Positions 38,741 to 51,150 of a DNA stretch of 64,000 nt are shown here, piece by piece (the stretch's first letter is position 1; each line of letters opens with the position of its first letter). The stretch is from Ptiloglossa arizonensis (taxonomy: Eukaryota; Arthropoda; Insecta; Hymenoptera; Colletidae): assembly GCF_051014685.1 (NCBI RefSeq), contig NW_027479539.1, forward strand, positions 1 to 64,000, in the 5' to 3' direction. The notes beneath the pieces were generated by a model. It was given only the letters and a program-made list of their open reading frames with translations. It made no database searches and had not been told where the DNA came from. A program made the translations under genes and the position numbers.

Positions 38741-41700
38741 TGTAATCGGGCGAGTTTCTACTTTCAGATGCAACAGAAATTTTGCGGATTGGTCAATCCG
38801 TTCGCGAGATATGGCAGTTTGGAGGTAAGAAACGCTTGAAAAACTCAAAATTTTCGCAGTTCTGATGCTCGAAACGAATAACTAGAACGGCCTAGGGGAA
38901 AACTACTCATACCGTTGTAATGCGGCGAGTTTCTACTTTCAGATGCAACAGAAATTTTGCGGATTGGTCAATCCGTTCGCGAGATATGGCAGTTTGTAGG
39001 TAAGAAACGCTTGAAAAACTCAAAATTTTCGCAGTTCTGATGCTCGAAACGAATAACTAGAACGGCCTAGGGGAAAACTACTCATACCCCTGTAATCGGG
39101 CGAGATTCTACTTTCAGATGCAACAGAAATTTTGCGGATTGGCCAATCCGTCCGCGAGATATGGCAGTTTGAGGTAAGAAACGCTTGAAAAACTCAAAAT
39201 TTTCGCAGTTCTGATGCTCGAAACGAATAACTAGAACGGCCTAAGGGAAAACTACTCATACCGTTGTAATGGGGCGAGTTTCTACTTTCAGATGCAAGAG
39301 AAATTTTGCGGATTGGTCAATCCGTTCGCGAGATATGGCAGTTTTGAGGTAAGAAACGCTTGAGAAACTCCAAATTTTCGCAGTTCTGATGCTCGAAACG
39401 AATAACTAGAACGGCCTAGGGGAAAACTACTCATACCGTTGTAATGGGGCGAGTTTCTACTTTCAGATGCAACAGAAACTTGCGGATTGGTCAATCCGTT
39501 CGCGTGATATGGCAGTTTTGAGGTAAGAAACGCTTGAGAAACTCCCAATTTTCGCAGTTCTGATGCTCGAAACGAATAACTAGAACGGCCTAGGGGAAAA
39601 CTACTCATACCGTTGTAATGGGGCGAGTTTCTACTTTCAGATGCAACAGAAACTTTGCGGATTGGTCAATCCGTTCGCGAGATATGGCAGTTTTGAGGAA
39701 AGAAACGCTTGAGAAACTCAAAATTTTCGCAGTTCTGATGCTCGAAACGAATAAATAGAACGGCCTAGGGGAAAACTACACATACCGTTGTAATGGGGCG
39801 AGTTTCTACTTTCAGGTGCAACAGAAACTTTGCGGATTGGTCAATCCGTTCGCGAGATATGGCAGTTTTGAGGCAAGAAACGCTTGAGAAACTCCAAATT
39901 TTCGCAGTTCTGATGCTGGAAACGAATAACTAGAACGACCTAGGGGAAAACTACACATTCCGTTGTAATGGGGCGAGTTTCTACTTTCAGATGCAAGAGA
40001 AATTTTGTGGATTGGTCAATCCGTTCGCGAGATATGGCAGTTTTGAGGTAAGAAACGCTTGAGAAACTCCAAATTTTCGCAGTTCTGATGCTCGAAACGA
40101 ATAACTAGAACGGCCTAGGGGAAAACTACTCATACCGTTGTAATGGGGCGGGTTTCTACTTTCAGATGCAAGAGAAATTTTGCGGATTGGTCAATCCGTT
40201 CGCGAGATATGGCAGTTTTGAGGTAAGAAACGCTTGAGAAACTCCAAATTTTCGCAGTTCTGATGCTCGAAACGAATAACTAGAACGGCCTAGGGGAAAA
40301 CTACTCATACCGTTGTAATCGGGCAAGTTTCTACTTTCAGATGCAACAGAAACTTTGCGGATTGGTCAATCCGTTCGCGAGATATGGCAGTTTTGAGGAA
40401 AGAAACGCTTGAGAAACTCAAAATTTTCGCAGTTCTGATGCTCGAAACGAATAACTAGAACGGCCTAGGGGAAAACTACTCATACCGTTGTAATGGGGCG
40501 AGTTTCTACTTTCAGATGCAACAGAGACTTTGCGGATTGGTCAATCCGTTCGCGAGATATGGCAGTTTTGAGGAAAGAAACGCTTGAGAAACTCAAAATT
40601 TTCGCAGTTCTGATGCTCGAAACGAATAACTAGAACGGCCTACGGGAAAACTACTCATACCGTTGTAATCGGGCGAGATTCTATTTTCAGATGCAACAGA
40701 AATTTTGCGGATTGGTCGATTCGTTCGCGAGATATGTCAGTTTGGAGGTAAGAAACGCTTGAAAAACTCAAAATTTTCGCAGTTCTGATGCTCGAAACTA
40801 ATAACTAGAACGACCTAGGGGAAAACTACTCATACCGTTGTAATCGGGCGAGTTTCTACTTTCAGATGCAACAGAAATTTTGCGGATTGGTCAATCCGTT
40901 CGCGAGATATGGCAGTTTGGAGGTAAGAAACGCTTCAAAAACTCAAAATTTTCGCAGTTCTGATGCTCGAAACTAATAACTAGAACGGCCTAGGGGAAAA
41001 CTACTCATACCGTTGTAATCGGGCGAGTTTCTACTTTCAGATGCAACAGAAATTTTGCGGATTGGTCAATCCGTTCGCGAGATATGGCAGTTTTGATGTA
41101 AGCAACGCTTGAAAAACTCAAAATTTTCGCAGTTCTGCTGCTCAAAACTAATAACTAGAGCGACCTAGGGGAAAACTACTCATACCGTTGTAATCGGGCG
41201 AGTTTCAACTTTCAGATGCAACAGACATTTTGCGGATTGGTCAATCCGTTCGCGAGATATGGCAGTTTTGATGTAAGAAACGCTTGAAAAACTCAAAATT
41301 TTCGCAGTTCTCATGATCGAAACGAATAACTAGAACGGCCTAGGGGAAAACTACTCATACCGTTGTAATCGGGCAAGTTTCTACTTTCAGATGCAACAGA
41401 AATTTTGCGGATTGGTCAATCCGTTCGCGAGATATGGCAGTTTGGAGGTAAGAAACGCTTGAAAAACTCAAAATTTTCGCAGTTCCGATGCTCGAAACGA
41501 ATAACTAGAACGGCCTAGGGGAAAACTACTCATACCGTTGTAATCGGGCGAGCTTCTACTTTCAGATGCAAGAGAAATTTTGCGGATTGGTCAATCCGTT
41601 CGCGAGATATGGCAGTTTTGAGGAAAGAAACGCTTGAAAAACTCAAAATTTTCGCAGTTCTCATGCTCGAAACGAATAACTAGAACGACCTAGGGGAAAA

Positions 41701-44160
41701 CTACTCATACCGTTGTAATCGGGCGAGTTTCTACTTTCAGATGCAACAGAAATTTTGCGGATTGGTCAATCCGTTCGCGAGATATGGCAGTTTGGAGGTA
41801 AGAAACGCTTGAAAAACTCAAAATTTTCGCAGTTCTGATGCTCGAAACGAATAACTAGAACGGCCTAGGGGAAAACTACTCATACCGTTGTAATGCGGCG
41901 AGTTTCTACTTTCAGATGCAACAGAAATTTTGCGGATTGGTCAATCCGTTCGCGAGATATGGCAGTTTGGAGGTAAGAAACGCTTGAGAAACTCAAAATT
42001 TTCGCAGTTCTGATGCTCGAAACGAATAACTAGAACGGCCTAGGGGAAAACTACTCATACCCCTGTAATCGGGCGAGATTCTACTTTCAGATGCAACAGA
42101 AATTTTGCGGATTGGCCAATCCGTCCGCGAGATATGGCAGTTTGAGGTAAGAAACGCTTGAAAAACTCAAAATTTTCGCAGTTCTGATGCTCGAAACGAA
42201 TAACTAGAACGGCCTAAGGGAAAACTACTCATACCGTTGTAATGGGGCGAGTTTCTACTTTCAGATGCAAGAGAAATTTTGCGGATTGGTCAATCCGTTC
42301 GCGAGATATGGCAGTTTTGAGGTAAGAAACGCTTGAGAAACTCCCAATTTTCGCAGTTCTGATGCTCGAAACGAATAACTAGAACGGCCTAGGGGAAAAC
42401 TACTCATACCGTTGTAATGGGGCGAGTTTCTACTTTCAGATGCAACAGAAACTTTGCGGATTGGTCAAACCGTTCGCGAGATATGGCAGTTTTGAGGTAA
42501 GAAACGCGTGAGAAACTCCAAATTTTCGCAGTTCTGATGCTCGAAACGAATAACTAGAACGGCCTAGGGGAAAACTACTCAAACCGTTGTAATGGGGCGA
42601 GTTTCTACTTTCAGATGCAAGAGAAACTTTGCGGATTGGTCAATCCGTTCGCGAGATATGGCAGTTTTGAGGTAAGAAACGCTTGAGAAACTCCAAATTT
42701 TCGCAGTTCTGATGTTCGAAACGAATAACTAGAACGGCCTAGGGGAAAACTACTCATACCGTTGTAATGGGGCGAGTTTCTACTTGCAGATGCAACAGAA
42801 ACTTTGCGGATTGGTCAATCCGTTCGCGAGATATGGCAGTTTTGAGGTAAGAAACGCTTGAGAAACTCCAAATTTTCGCAGTTCTGATGCTCGAAACGAA
42901 TAACTAGAACGACCTAGGGTAAAACTACTCATACCGTTGTAATGGGGCGAGTTTCTACTTTCAGATGCGACAGAAACTTTGCGGATTGGTCAATCCGTTC
43001 GCGAGATATGGCAGTTTTGAGGTAAGAAACGCTTGAGAAACTCCAAATCTTCGCAGTTCTGATGCTCGAAACGAATAACTAGAACGGCCTCGGGGAAAAC
43101 TACTCATACCGTTGTAATGGGGCGAGTTTCTACTTTCAGATGCAACAGAAACTTGCGGATTGGTCAATCCGTTCGCGAGATATGGCAGTTTTGAGGTAAG
43201 AAACGCTTGAGAAACTCCCAATTTTCGCAGTTCTGATGCTCGAAACGAATAACTAGAACGGCCTAGGGGAAAACTACACATACCGTTGTAATGGGGCGAG
43301 TTTCTACTTTCAGGTGCAACAGAAACTTTGCGGATTGGTCAATCCATTCGCGAGATATGGCAGTTTTGAGGTAAGAAACGCTTGAGAAACTCCAAATTTT
43401 CGCAGTTCTGATGCTGGAAACGAATAACTAGAACGACCTAGGGGAAAACTACACATTCCGTTGTAATGGGGCGAGTTTCTACTTTCAGATGCAAGAGAAA
43501 TTTTGTGGATTGGTCAATCCGTTCGCGAGATATGGCAGTTTTGAGGTAAGAAACGCTTGAGAAACTCCAAATTTTCGCAGTTCTGATGCTCGAAACGAAT
43601 AACTAGAACGGCCTAGGGGAAAACTACTCATACCGTTGTAATGGGGCGGGTTTCTACTTTCAGATGCAAGAGAAATTTTGCGGATTGGTCAATCCGTTCG
43701 CGAGATATGGCAGTTTTGAGGTAAGAAACGCTTGAGAAACTCCAAATTTTCGCAGTTCTGATGCTCGAAACGAATAACTAGAACGGCCTAGGGGAAAACT
43801 ACTCATACCGTTGTAATGGGGCGAGTTTCTACTTTCAGATGAAAGAGAAAATTTGCGGATTGGTCAATCCGTTCGCGAGATATGGCAGTTTTGAGGTAAG
43901 AAACGCTTGAGAAACTCCAAATCTTCGCAGTTCTGATGCTCGAAACGAATAACTAGAACGGCCTAGGGGAAAACTACTCATACCGTTGTAATGGGGCGAG
44001 TTTCTACTTTCAGATGCAACAGAAACTTGCGGATTGGTCAATCCGTTCGCGAGATATGGCAGTTTTGAGGTAAGAAACGCTTGAGAAACTCCCAATTTTC
44101 GCAGTTCTGATGCTCGAAACGAATAACTAGAACGGCCTAGGGGAAAACTACTCATACTGT
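38741..44160 (+). repeat. Mosaic segment, largely a copy of 16.9-21.1 kb at offset 22904 bp
   Basis: From about 40.1 kb to 44.0 kb landmarks match the 17.2-21.1 kb region at 22904 bp (131 x 175 minus 21). Examples are GGGGCGGGTT 17241/40145, GCCTACGGG 17734/40638, ATACCCCTG 19156/42060, TAAGGG 19311/42215 and the frame-opening module 20057/42961. The CGAGCTTC-plus-AAGAG monomer (18.65 and 41.55 kb) is shared and rare. Sites where the segment instead agrees with 27.2-31.0 kb (CTTCAAAAACTC near 40932, CTGCTGCTC near 41130) show it is a composite. The right end switches near 44014, where GAAACTTGCGG replaces GAAACTTTGCGG. Confidence 0.82.
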
Positions 44161-47100
44161 TGTAATGGGGCGAGTTTCTACTTTCAGATGCAACAGAAAC
44201 TTTGCGGATTGGTCAATCCGTTCGCGAGATATGGCAGTTTTGAGGTAAGAAACGCTTGAGAAACTCCAAATTTTCGCAGTTCTGATGCTCGAAACGAATA
44301 ACTAGAACGGCCTAGGGGAAAACTACTCATACCGTTGTAATGCGGCGAGTTTCTACTTTCAGATGCAACAGAAACTTTGCGGATTGGTCAATCCGTTCGC
44401 GAGATATGGCAGTTTTGAGGTAAGAAACGCTTGAGAAACTCCAAATTTTCGCAGTTCTGATGCTCGAAACGAATAACTAGAACGGCCTAGGGGAAAACTA
44501 CTCATACCGTTGTAATGGGGCGAGTTTCTACTTTCAGATGCAACAGAAACTTTGTAGATTGGTCAATCCGTTCGCGAGATATGGCAGTTTTGAGGTAAGA
44601 AACGCTTGAGAAACTCCAAATTTTCGCAGTTCTGATGCTCGAAACGAATAACTAGAACGGCCTAGGGGAAAACTACTCAAACCGTTGTAATGGGGCGAGT
44701 TTCTACTTTCAGATGCAAGAGAAACTTTGCGGATTGGTCAATCCGTTCGCGAGATATGGCAGTTTTGAGGTAAGAAACGCTTGAGAAACTCCAAATTTTC
44801 GCAGTTCTGATGCTCGAAACGAATAACTAGAACGACCTAGGGTAAAACTACTCATACCGTTGTAATGGGGCGAGTTTCTACTTTCAGATGCGACAGAAAC
44901 TTTGCGGATTGGTCAATCCGTTCGCGAGATATGGCAGTTTTGAGGTAAGAAACGCTTGAGAAACTCCAAATTTTCGCAGTTCTGATGTTCGAAACGAATA
45001 ACTAGAACGGCCTAGGGGAAAACTACTCATACCGTTGTAATGGGGCGAGTTTCTACTTGCAGATGCAACAGAAACTTTGCGGATTGGTCAATCCGTTCGC
45101 GAGATATGGCAGTTTTGAGGTAAGAAACGCTTGAGAAACTCCAAATTTTCGCAGTTCTGATGCTCGAAACGAATAACTAGAACGACCTAGGGTAAAACTA
45201 CTCATACCGTTGTAATGGGGCGAGTTTCTACTTTCAGATGCGACAGAAACTTTGCGGATTGGTCAATCCGTTCGCGAGATATGGCAGTTTTGAGGTAAGA
45301 AACGCTTGAGAAACTCCAAATCTTCGCAGTTCTGATGCTCGAAACGAATAACTAGAACGACCTAGGGTAAAACTACTCATACCGTTGTAATGGGGCGAGT
45401 TTCTACTTTCAGATGCGACAGAAACTTTGCGGATTGGTCAATCCGTTCGCGAGATATGGCAGTTTTGAGGTAAGAAACGCTTGAGAAACTCCAAATTTTC
45501 GCAGTTCTGATGTTCGAAACGAATAACTAGAACGGCCTAGGGGAAAACTACTCATACCGTTGTAATGGGGCGAGTTTCTACTTGCAGATGCAACAGAAAC
45601 TTTGCGGATTGGTCAATCCGTTCGCGAGATATGGCAGTTTTGAGGTAAGAAACGCTTGAGAAACTCCAAATTTTCGCAGTTCTGATGCTCGAAACGAATA
45701 ACTAGAACGACCTAGGGTAAAACTACTCATACCGTTGTAATGGGGCGAGTTTCTACTTTCAGATGCGACAGAAACTTTGCGGATTGGTCACTCCGTTCGC
45801 GAGATATGGCAGTTTTGAGGTAAGAAACGCTTGAGAAACTCCAAATCTTCGCAGTTCTGATGCTCGAAACGAATAACTAGAACGGCCTCGGGGAAAACTA
45901 CTCATACCGTTGTAATGGGGCGAGTTTCTACTTTCAGATGCAACAGAAACTTGCGGATTGGTCAATCCGTTCGCGAGATATGGCAGTTTTGAGGTAAGAA
46001 ACGCTTGAGAAACTCCCAATTTTCGCAGTTCTGATGCTCGAAACGAATAACTAGAACGGCCTAGGGGAAAACTACACATACCGTTGTAATGGGGCGAGTT
46101 TCTACTTTCAGGTGCAACAGAAACTTTGCGGATTGGTCAATCCGTTCGCGAGATATGGCAGTTTTGAGGTAAGAAACGCTTGAGAAACTCCAAATTTTCG
46201 CAGTTCTGATGCTGGAAACGAATAACTAGAACGACCTAGGGGAAAACTACACATTCCGTTGTAATGGGGCGAGTTTCTACTTTCAGATGCAAGAGAAATT
46301 TTGTGGATTGGTCAATCCGTTCGCGAGATATGGCAGTTTTGAGGTAAGAAACGCTTGAGAAACTCCAAATTTTCGCAGTTCTGATGCTCGAAACGAATAA
46401 CTAGAACGGCCTAGGGGAAAACTACTCATACCGTTGTAATGGGGCGAGTTTCTACTTGCAGATGCAACAGAAACTTTGCGGATTGGTCAATCCGTTCGCG
46501 AGATATGGCAGTTTTGAGGTAAGAAACGCTTGAGAAACTCCAAATTTTCGCAGTTCTGATGCTCGAAACGAATAACTAGAACGACCTAGGGTAAAACTAC
46601 TCATACCGTTGTAATGGGGCGAGTTTCTACTTTCAGATGCGACAGAAACTTTGCGGATTGGTCAATCCGTTCGCGAGATATGGCAGTTTTGAGGTAAGAA
46701 ACGCTTGAGAAACTCCAAATCTTCGCAGTTCTGATGCTCGAAACGAATAACTAGAACGGCCTCGGGGAAAACTACTCATACCGTTGTAATGGGGCGAGTT
46801 TCTACTTTCAGATGCAACAGAAACTTGCGGATTGGTCAATCCGTTCGCGAGATATGGCAGTTTTGAGGTAAGAAACGCTTGAGAAACTCCCAATTTTCGC
46901 AGTTCTGATGCTCGAAACGAATAACTAGAACGGCCTAGGGGAAAACTACACATACCGTTGTAATGGGGCGAGTTTCTACTTTCAGGTGCAACAGAAACTT
47001 TGCGGATTGGTCAATCCGTTCGCGAGATATGGCAGTTTTGAGGTAAGAAACGCTTGAGAAACTCCAAATTTTCGCAGTTCTGATGCTGGAAACGAATAAC

Positions 47101-48050
47101 TAGAACGACCTAGGGGAAAACTACACATTCCGTTGTAATGGGGCGAGTTTCTACTTTCAGATGCAAGAGAAATTTTGTGGATTGGTCAATCCGTTCGCGA
47201 GATATGGCAGTTTTGAGGTAAGAAACGCTTGAGAAACTCCAAATTTTCGCAGTTCTGATGCTCGAAACGAATAACTAGAACGGCCTAGGGGAAAACTACT
47301 CATACCGTTGTAATGGGGCGAGTTTCTACTTTCAGATGCAAGAGAAAATTTGCGGATTGGTCAATCCGTTCGCGAGATATGGCAGTTTTGAGGTAAGAAA
47401 CGCTTGAGAAACTCCAAATCTTCGCAGTTCTGATGCTCGAAACGAATAACTAGAACGGCCTAGGGGAAAACTACTCATACCGTTGTAATGGGGCGAGTTT
47501 CTACTTTCAGATGCAACAGAAACTTGCGGATTGGTCAATCCGTTCGCGAGATATGGCAGTTTTGAGGTAAGAAACGCTTGAGAAACTCCCAATTTTCGCA
47601 GTTCTGATGCTCGAAACGAATAACTAGAACGGCCTAGGGGAAAACTACTCATACCGTTGTAATGGGGCGAGTTTCTACTTTCAGATGCAACAGAAACTTT
47701 GCGGATTGGTCAATCCGTTCGCGAGATATGGCAGTTTTGAGGTAAGAAACGCTTGAGAAACTCCAAATTTTCGCAGTTCTGATGCTCGAAACGAATAACT
47801 ACAACGGCCTAGGGGAAAACTACTCATACCGTTGTAATGGGGCGAGTTTCTACTTTCAGATGCAACAGAAACTTGCGGATTGGTCAATCCGTTCGCGAGA
47901 TATGGCAGTTTTGAGGTAAGAAACGCTTGAGAAACTCCCAATTTTCGCAGTTCTGATGCTCGAAACGAATAACTAGAACGGCCTAGGGGAAAACTACTCA
48001 TACCGTTGTAATGGGGCGAGTTTCTACTTTCAGATGCAACAGAAACTTTG
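44161..48050 (+). repeat. Short-unit expansion: 3-monomer (525 bp) and 5-monomer (874 bp) duplications
   Basis: The marker ATGTTCG occurs at 44984 and 45509, an exact 525 bp offset (3 monomers). GACCTAGGGTAAAAC recurs in near-adjacent monomers through 44.8-45.7 kb. CTTGCAG at 45581 recurs at 46455, an offset of 874 bp (5 x 175 minus 1), and the module at 45759-46079 recurs at 46633-46953. All units are family A and are built from monomers of the 13-mer HOR to the left, joined in new orders. This is the most recently rearranged-looking part of the A-family region. Confidence 0.82.
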
Positions 48051-51000
48051 TAGATTGGTCAATCCGTTCGCGAGATATGGCAGTTTTGAGGTAAGAAACG
48101 CTTGAGAAACTCCAAATTTTCGCAGTTCTGATGCTCGAAACGAATAACTAGAACGGCCTAAGGGAAAACTACTCATACCGTTGTAATGGGGCGAGTTTCC
48201 ACTTTCAGATGCAAGAGAAATTTTGCGGATTGGTCAATCCGTTCGCGAGATATGGCAGTTTTGAGGTAAGAAACGCTTGAGAAACTCCCAATTTTCGCAG
48301 TTCTGATGCTCGAAACGAATAAGTAGAACGGCCTAGGGGAAAACTACTCATACCGTTGTAATGGGGCGAGTTTCTACTTTCAGATGCAACAGAAACTTTG
48401 CGGATTGGTCAAACCGTTCGCGAGATATGGCAGTTTTGAGGTAAGAAACGCGTGAGAAACTCCAAATTTTCGCAGTTCTGATGCTCGAAACGAATAACTA
48501 GAACGGCCTAGGGGAAAACTACTCAAACCGTTGTAATGGGGCGAGTTTCTACTTTCAGATGCAAGAGAAACTTTGCGGATTGGTCAATCCGTTCGCGAGA
48601 TATGGCAGTTTTGAGGTAAGAAACGCTTGAGAAACTCCAAATTTTCGCAGTTCTGATGTTCGAAACGAATAACTAGAACGGCCTAGGGGAAAACTACTCA
48701 TACCGTTGTAATGGGGCGAGTTTCTACTTGCAGATGCAACAGAAACTTTGCGGATTGGTCAATCCGTTCGCGAGATATGGCAGTTTTGAGGTAAGAAACG
48801 CTTGAGAAACTCCAAATTTTCGCAGTTCTGATGCTCGAAACGAATAACTAGAACGACCTAGGGTAAAACTACTCATACCGTTGTAATGGGGCGAGTTTCT
48901 ACTTTCAGATGCGACAGAAACTTTGCGGATTGGTCAATCCGTTCGCGAGATATGGCAGTTTTGAGGTAAGAAACGCTTGAGAAACTCCAAATCTTCGCAG
49001 TTCTGATGCTCGAAACGAATAACTAGAACGGCCTGGGGGAAAACTACTCATACCGTTGTAATGGGGCGAGTTTCTACTTTCAGATGCAACAGAAACTTGC
49101 GGATTGGTCAATCCGTTCGCGAGATATGGCAGTTTTGAGGTAAGAAACGCTTGAGAAACTCCCAATTTTCGCAGTTCTGATGCTCGAAATGAATAACTAG
49201 AACGGCCTAGGGGAAAACTACACATACCGTTGTAATGGGGCGAGTTTCTACTTTCAGGTGCAACAGAAACTTTGCGGATTGGTCAATCCGTTCGCGAGAT
49301 ATGGCAGTTTTGAGGTAAGAAACGCTTGAGAAACTCCAAATTTTCGCAGTTCTGATGCTGGAAACGAATAACTAGAACGACCTAGGGGAAAACTACACAT
49401 TCCGTTGTAATGGGGCGAGTTTCTACTTTCAGATGCAAGAGAAATTTTGTGGATTGGTCAATCCGTTCGCGAGATATGGCAGTTTTGAGGTAAGAAACGC
49501 TTGAGAAACTCCAAATTTTCGCAGTTCTGATGCTCGAAACGAATAACTAGAACGGCCTAGGGGAAAACTACTCATACCGTTGTAATGGGGCGGGTTTCTA
49601 CTTTCAGATGCAAGAGAAATTTTGCGGATTGGTCAATCCGTTCGCGAGATATGGCAGTTTTGAGGTAAGAAACGCTTGAGAAACTCCAAATTTTCGCAGT
49701 TCTGATGCTCGAAACGAATAACTAGAACGGCCTAGGGGAAAACTACTCATACCGTTGTAATGGGGCGAGTTTCTACTTTCAGATGCAAGAGAAAATTTGC
49801 GGATTGGTCAATCCGTTCGCGAGATATGGCAGTTTTGAGGTAAGAAACGCTTGAGAAACTCCAAATCTTCGCAGTTCTGATGCTCGAAACGAATAACTAG
49901 AACGGCCTAGGGGAAAACTACTCATACCGTTGTAATGGGGCGAGTTTCTACTTTCAGATGCAACAGAAACTTGCGGATTGGTCAATCCGTTCGCGAGATA
50001 TGGCAGTTTTGAGGTAAGAAACGCTTGAGAAACTCCAAATTTTCGCAGTTCTGATGCTCGAAACGAATAACTAGAACGGCCTAGGGGAAAACTACTCATA
50101 CCGTTGTAATGGGGCGAGTTTCTACTTTCAGATGCAACAGAAACTTTGCGGATTGGTCAATCCGTTCGCGAGATATGGCAGTTTTGAGGTAAGAAACGCT
50201 TGAGAAACTCCAAATTTTCGCAGTTCTGATGCTCGAAACGAATAACTAGAACGGCCTAGGGGAAAACTACTCATACCGTTGTAATGCGGCGAGTTTCTAC
50301 TTTCAGATGCAACAGAAACTTTGCGGATTGGTCAATCCGTTCGCGAGATATGGCAGTTTTGAGGTAAGAAACGCTTGAGAAACTCCAAATTTTCGCAGTT
50401 CTGATGCTCGAAACGAATAACTAGAACGGCCTAGGGGAAAACTACTCATACCGTTGTAATGGGGCGAGTTTCTACTTTCAGATGCGACAGAAACTTTGCG
50501 GATTGGTCAATCCGTTCGCGAGATATGGCAGTTTTGAGATAAGAAACGCTTGAGAAACTCCAAATCTTCGCAGTTCTGATGCTCGAAACGCATAACTAGA
50601 GCGACCTAGGGGAAAACTACTCATACCGTTGTAATCGGGCGAGTTTCAACTTTCAGATGCAACAGAAATTTTGCGGATTGGTCAATCCGTTCGCGAGATA
50701 TGGCAGTTTTGATGTAAGAAACGCTTGAAAAACTCAAAATTTTCGCAGTTCTCATGATCGAAACGAATAACAAGAACGGCCTAGGGGAAAACTACTCATA
50801 CCGTTGTAATCGGGCAAGTTTCTACTTTCAGATGCAACAGAAATTTTGCGGATTGGTCAATCCGTTCGCGAGATATGGCAGTTTGGAGGTAAGAAACGCT
50901 TGAAAAACTCAAAATTTTCGCAGTTCCGATGCTCGAAACGAATAACTAGAACGGCCTAGGGGAAAACTACTCATACCGTTGTAATCGGGCGAGCTTCTAC

Positions 51001-51150
51001 TTTCAGATGCAACAGAAATTTTGCGGATTGGTCAATCCGTTCGCGAGATATGTCAGTTTGGAGGTAAGAAACGCTTGAAAAACTCAAAATTTTCGCAGTT
51101 CTGATGCTCGAAACTAATAACTAGAACGACCTAGGGGAAAACTACTCATA
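48050..51150 (+). repeat. 3.1 kb copy of 23.75-26.85 kb at offset 24300 bp
   Basis: TAAGGG 23859/48159, the modules 24605/48905 and 25479/49779, and GAGATAAG 26236/50536 all sit 24300 bp apart (139 x 175 minus 25). The left limit lies near TGTAGATTGG (23750/48050) and the right limit near 51150, where CCGTTGTAATCGGGCGAG replaces CCCTTGTAATCGGGCGAG. Copy-specific changes include GTTTCCAC near 48197, GCCTGGGGG near 49032 and CGAAATGAATAAC near 49186. Confidence 0.82.
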
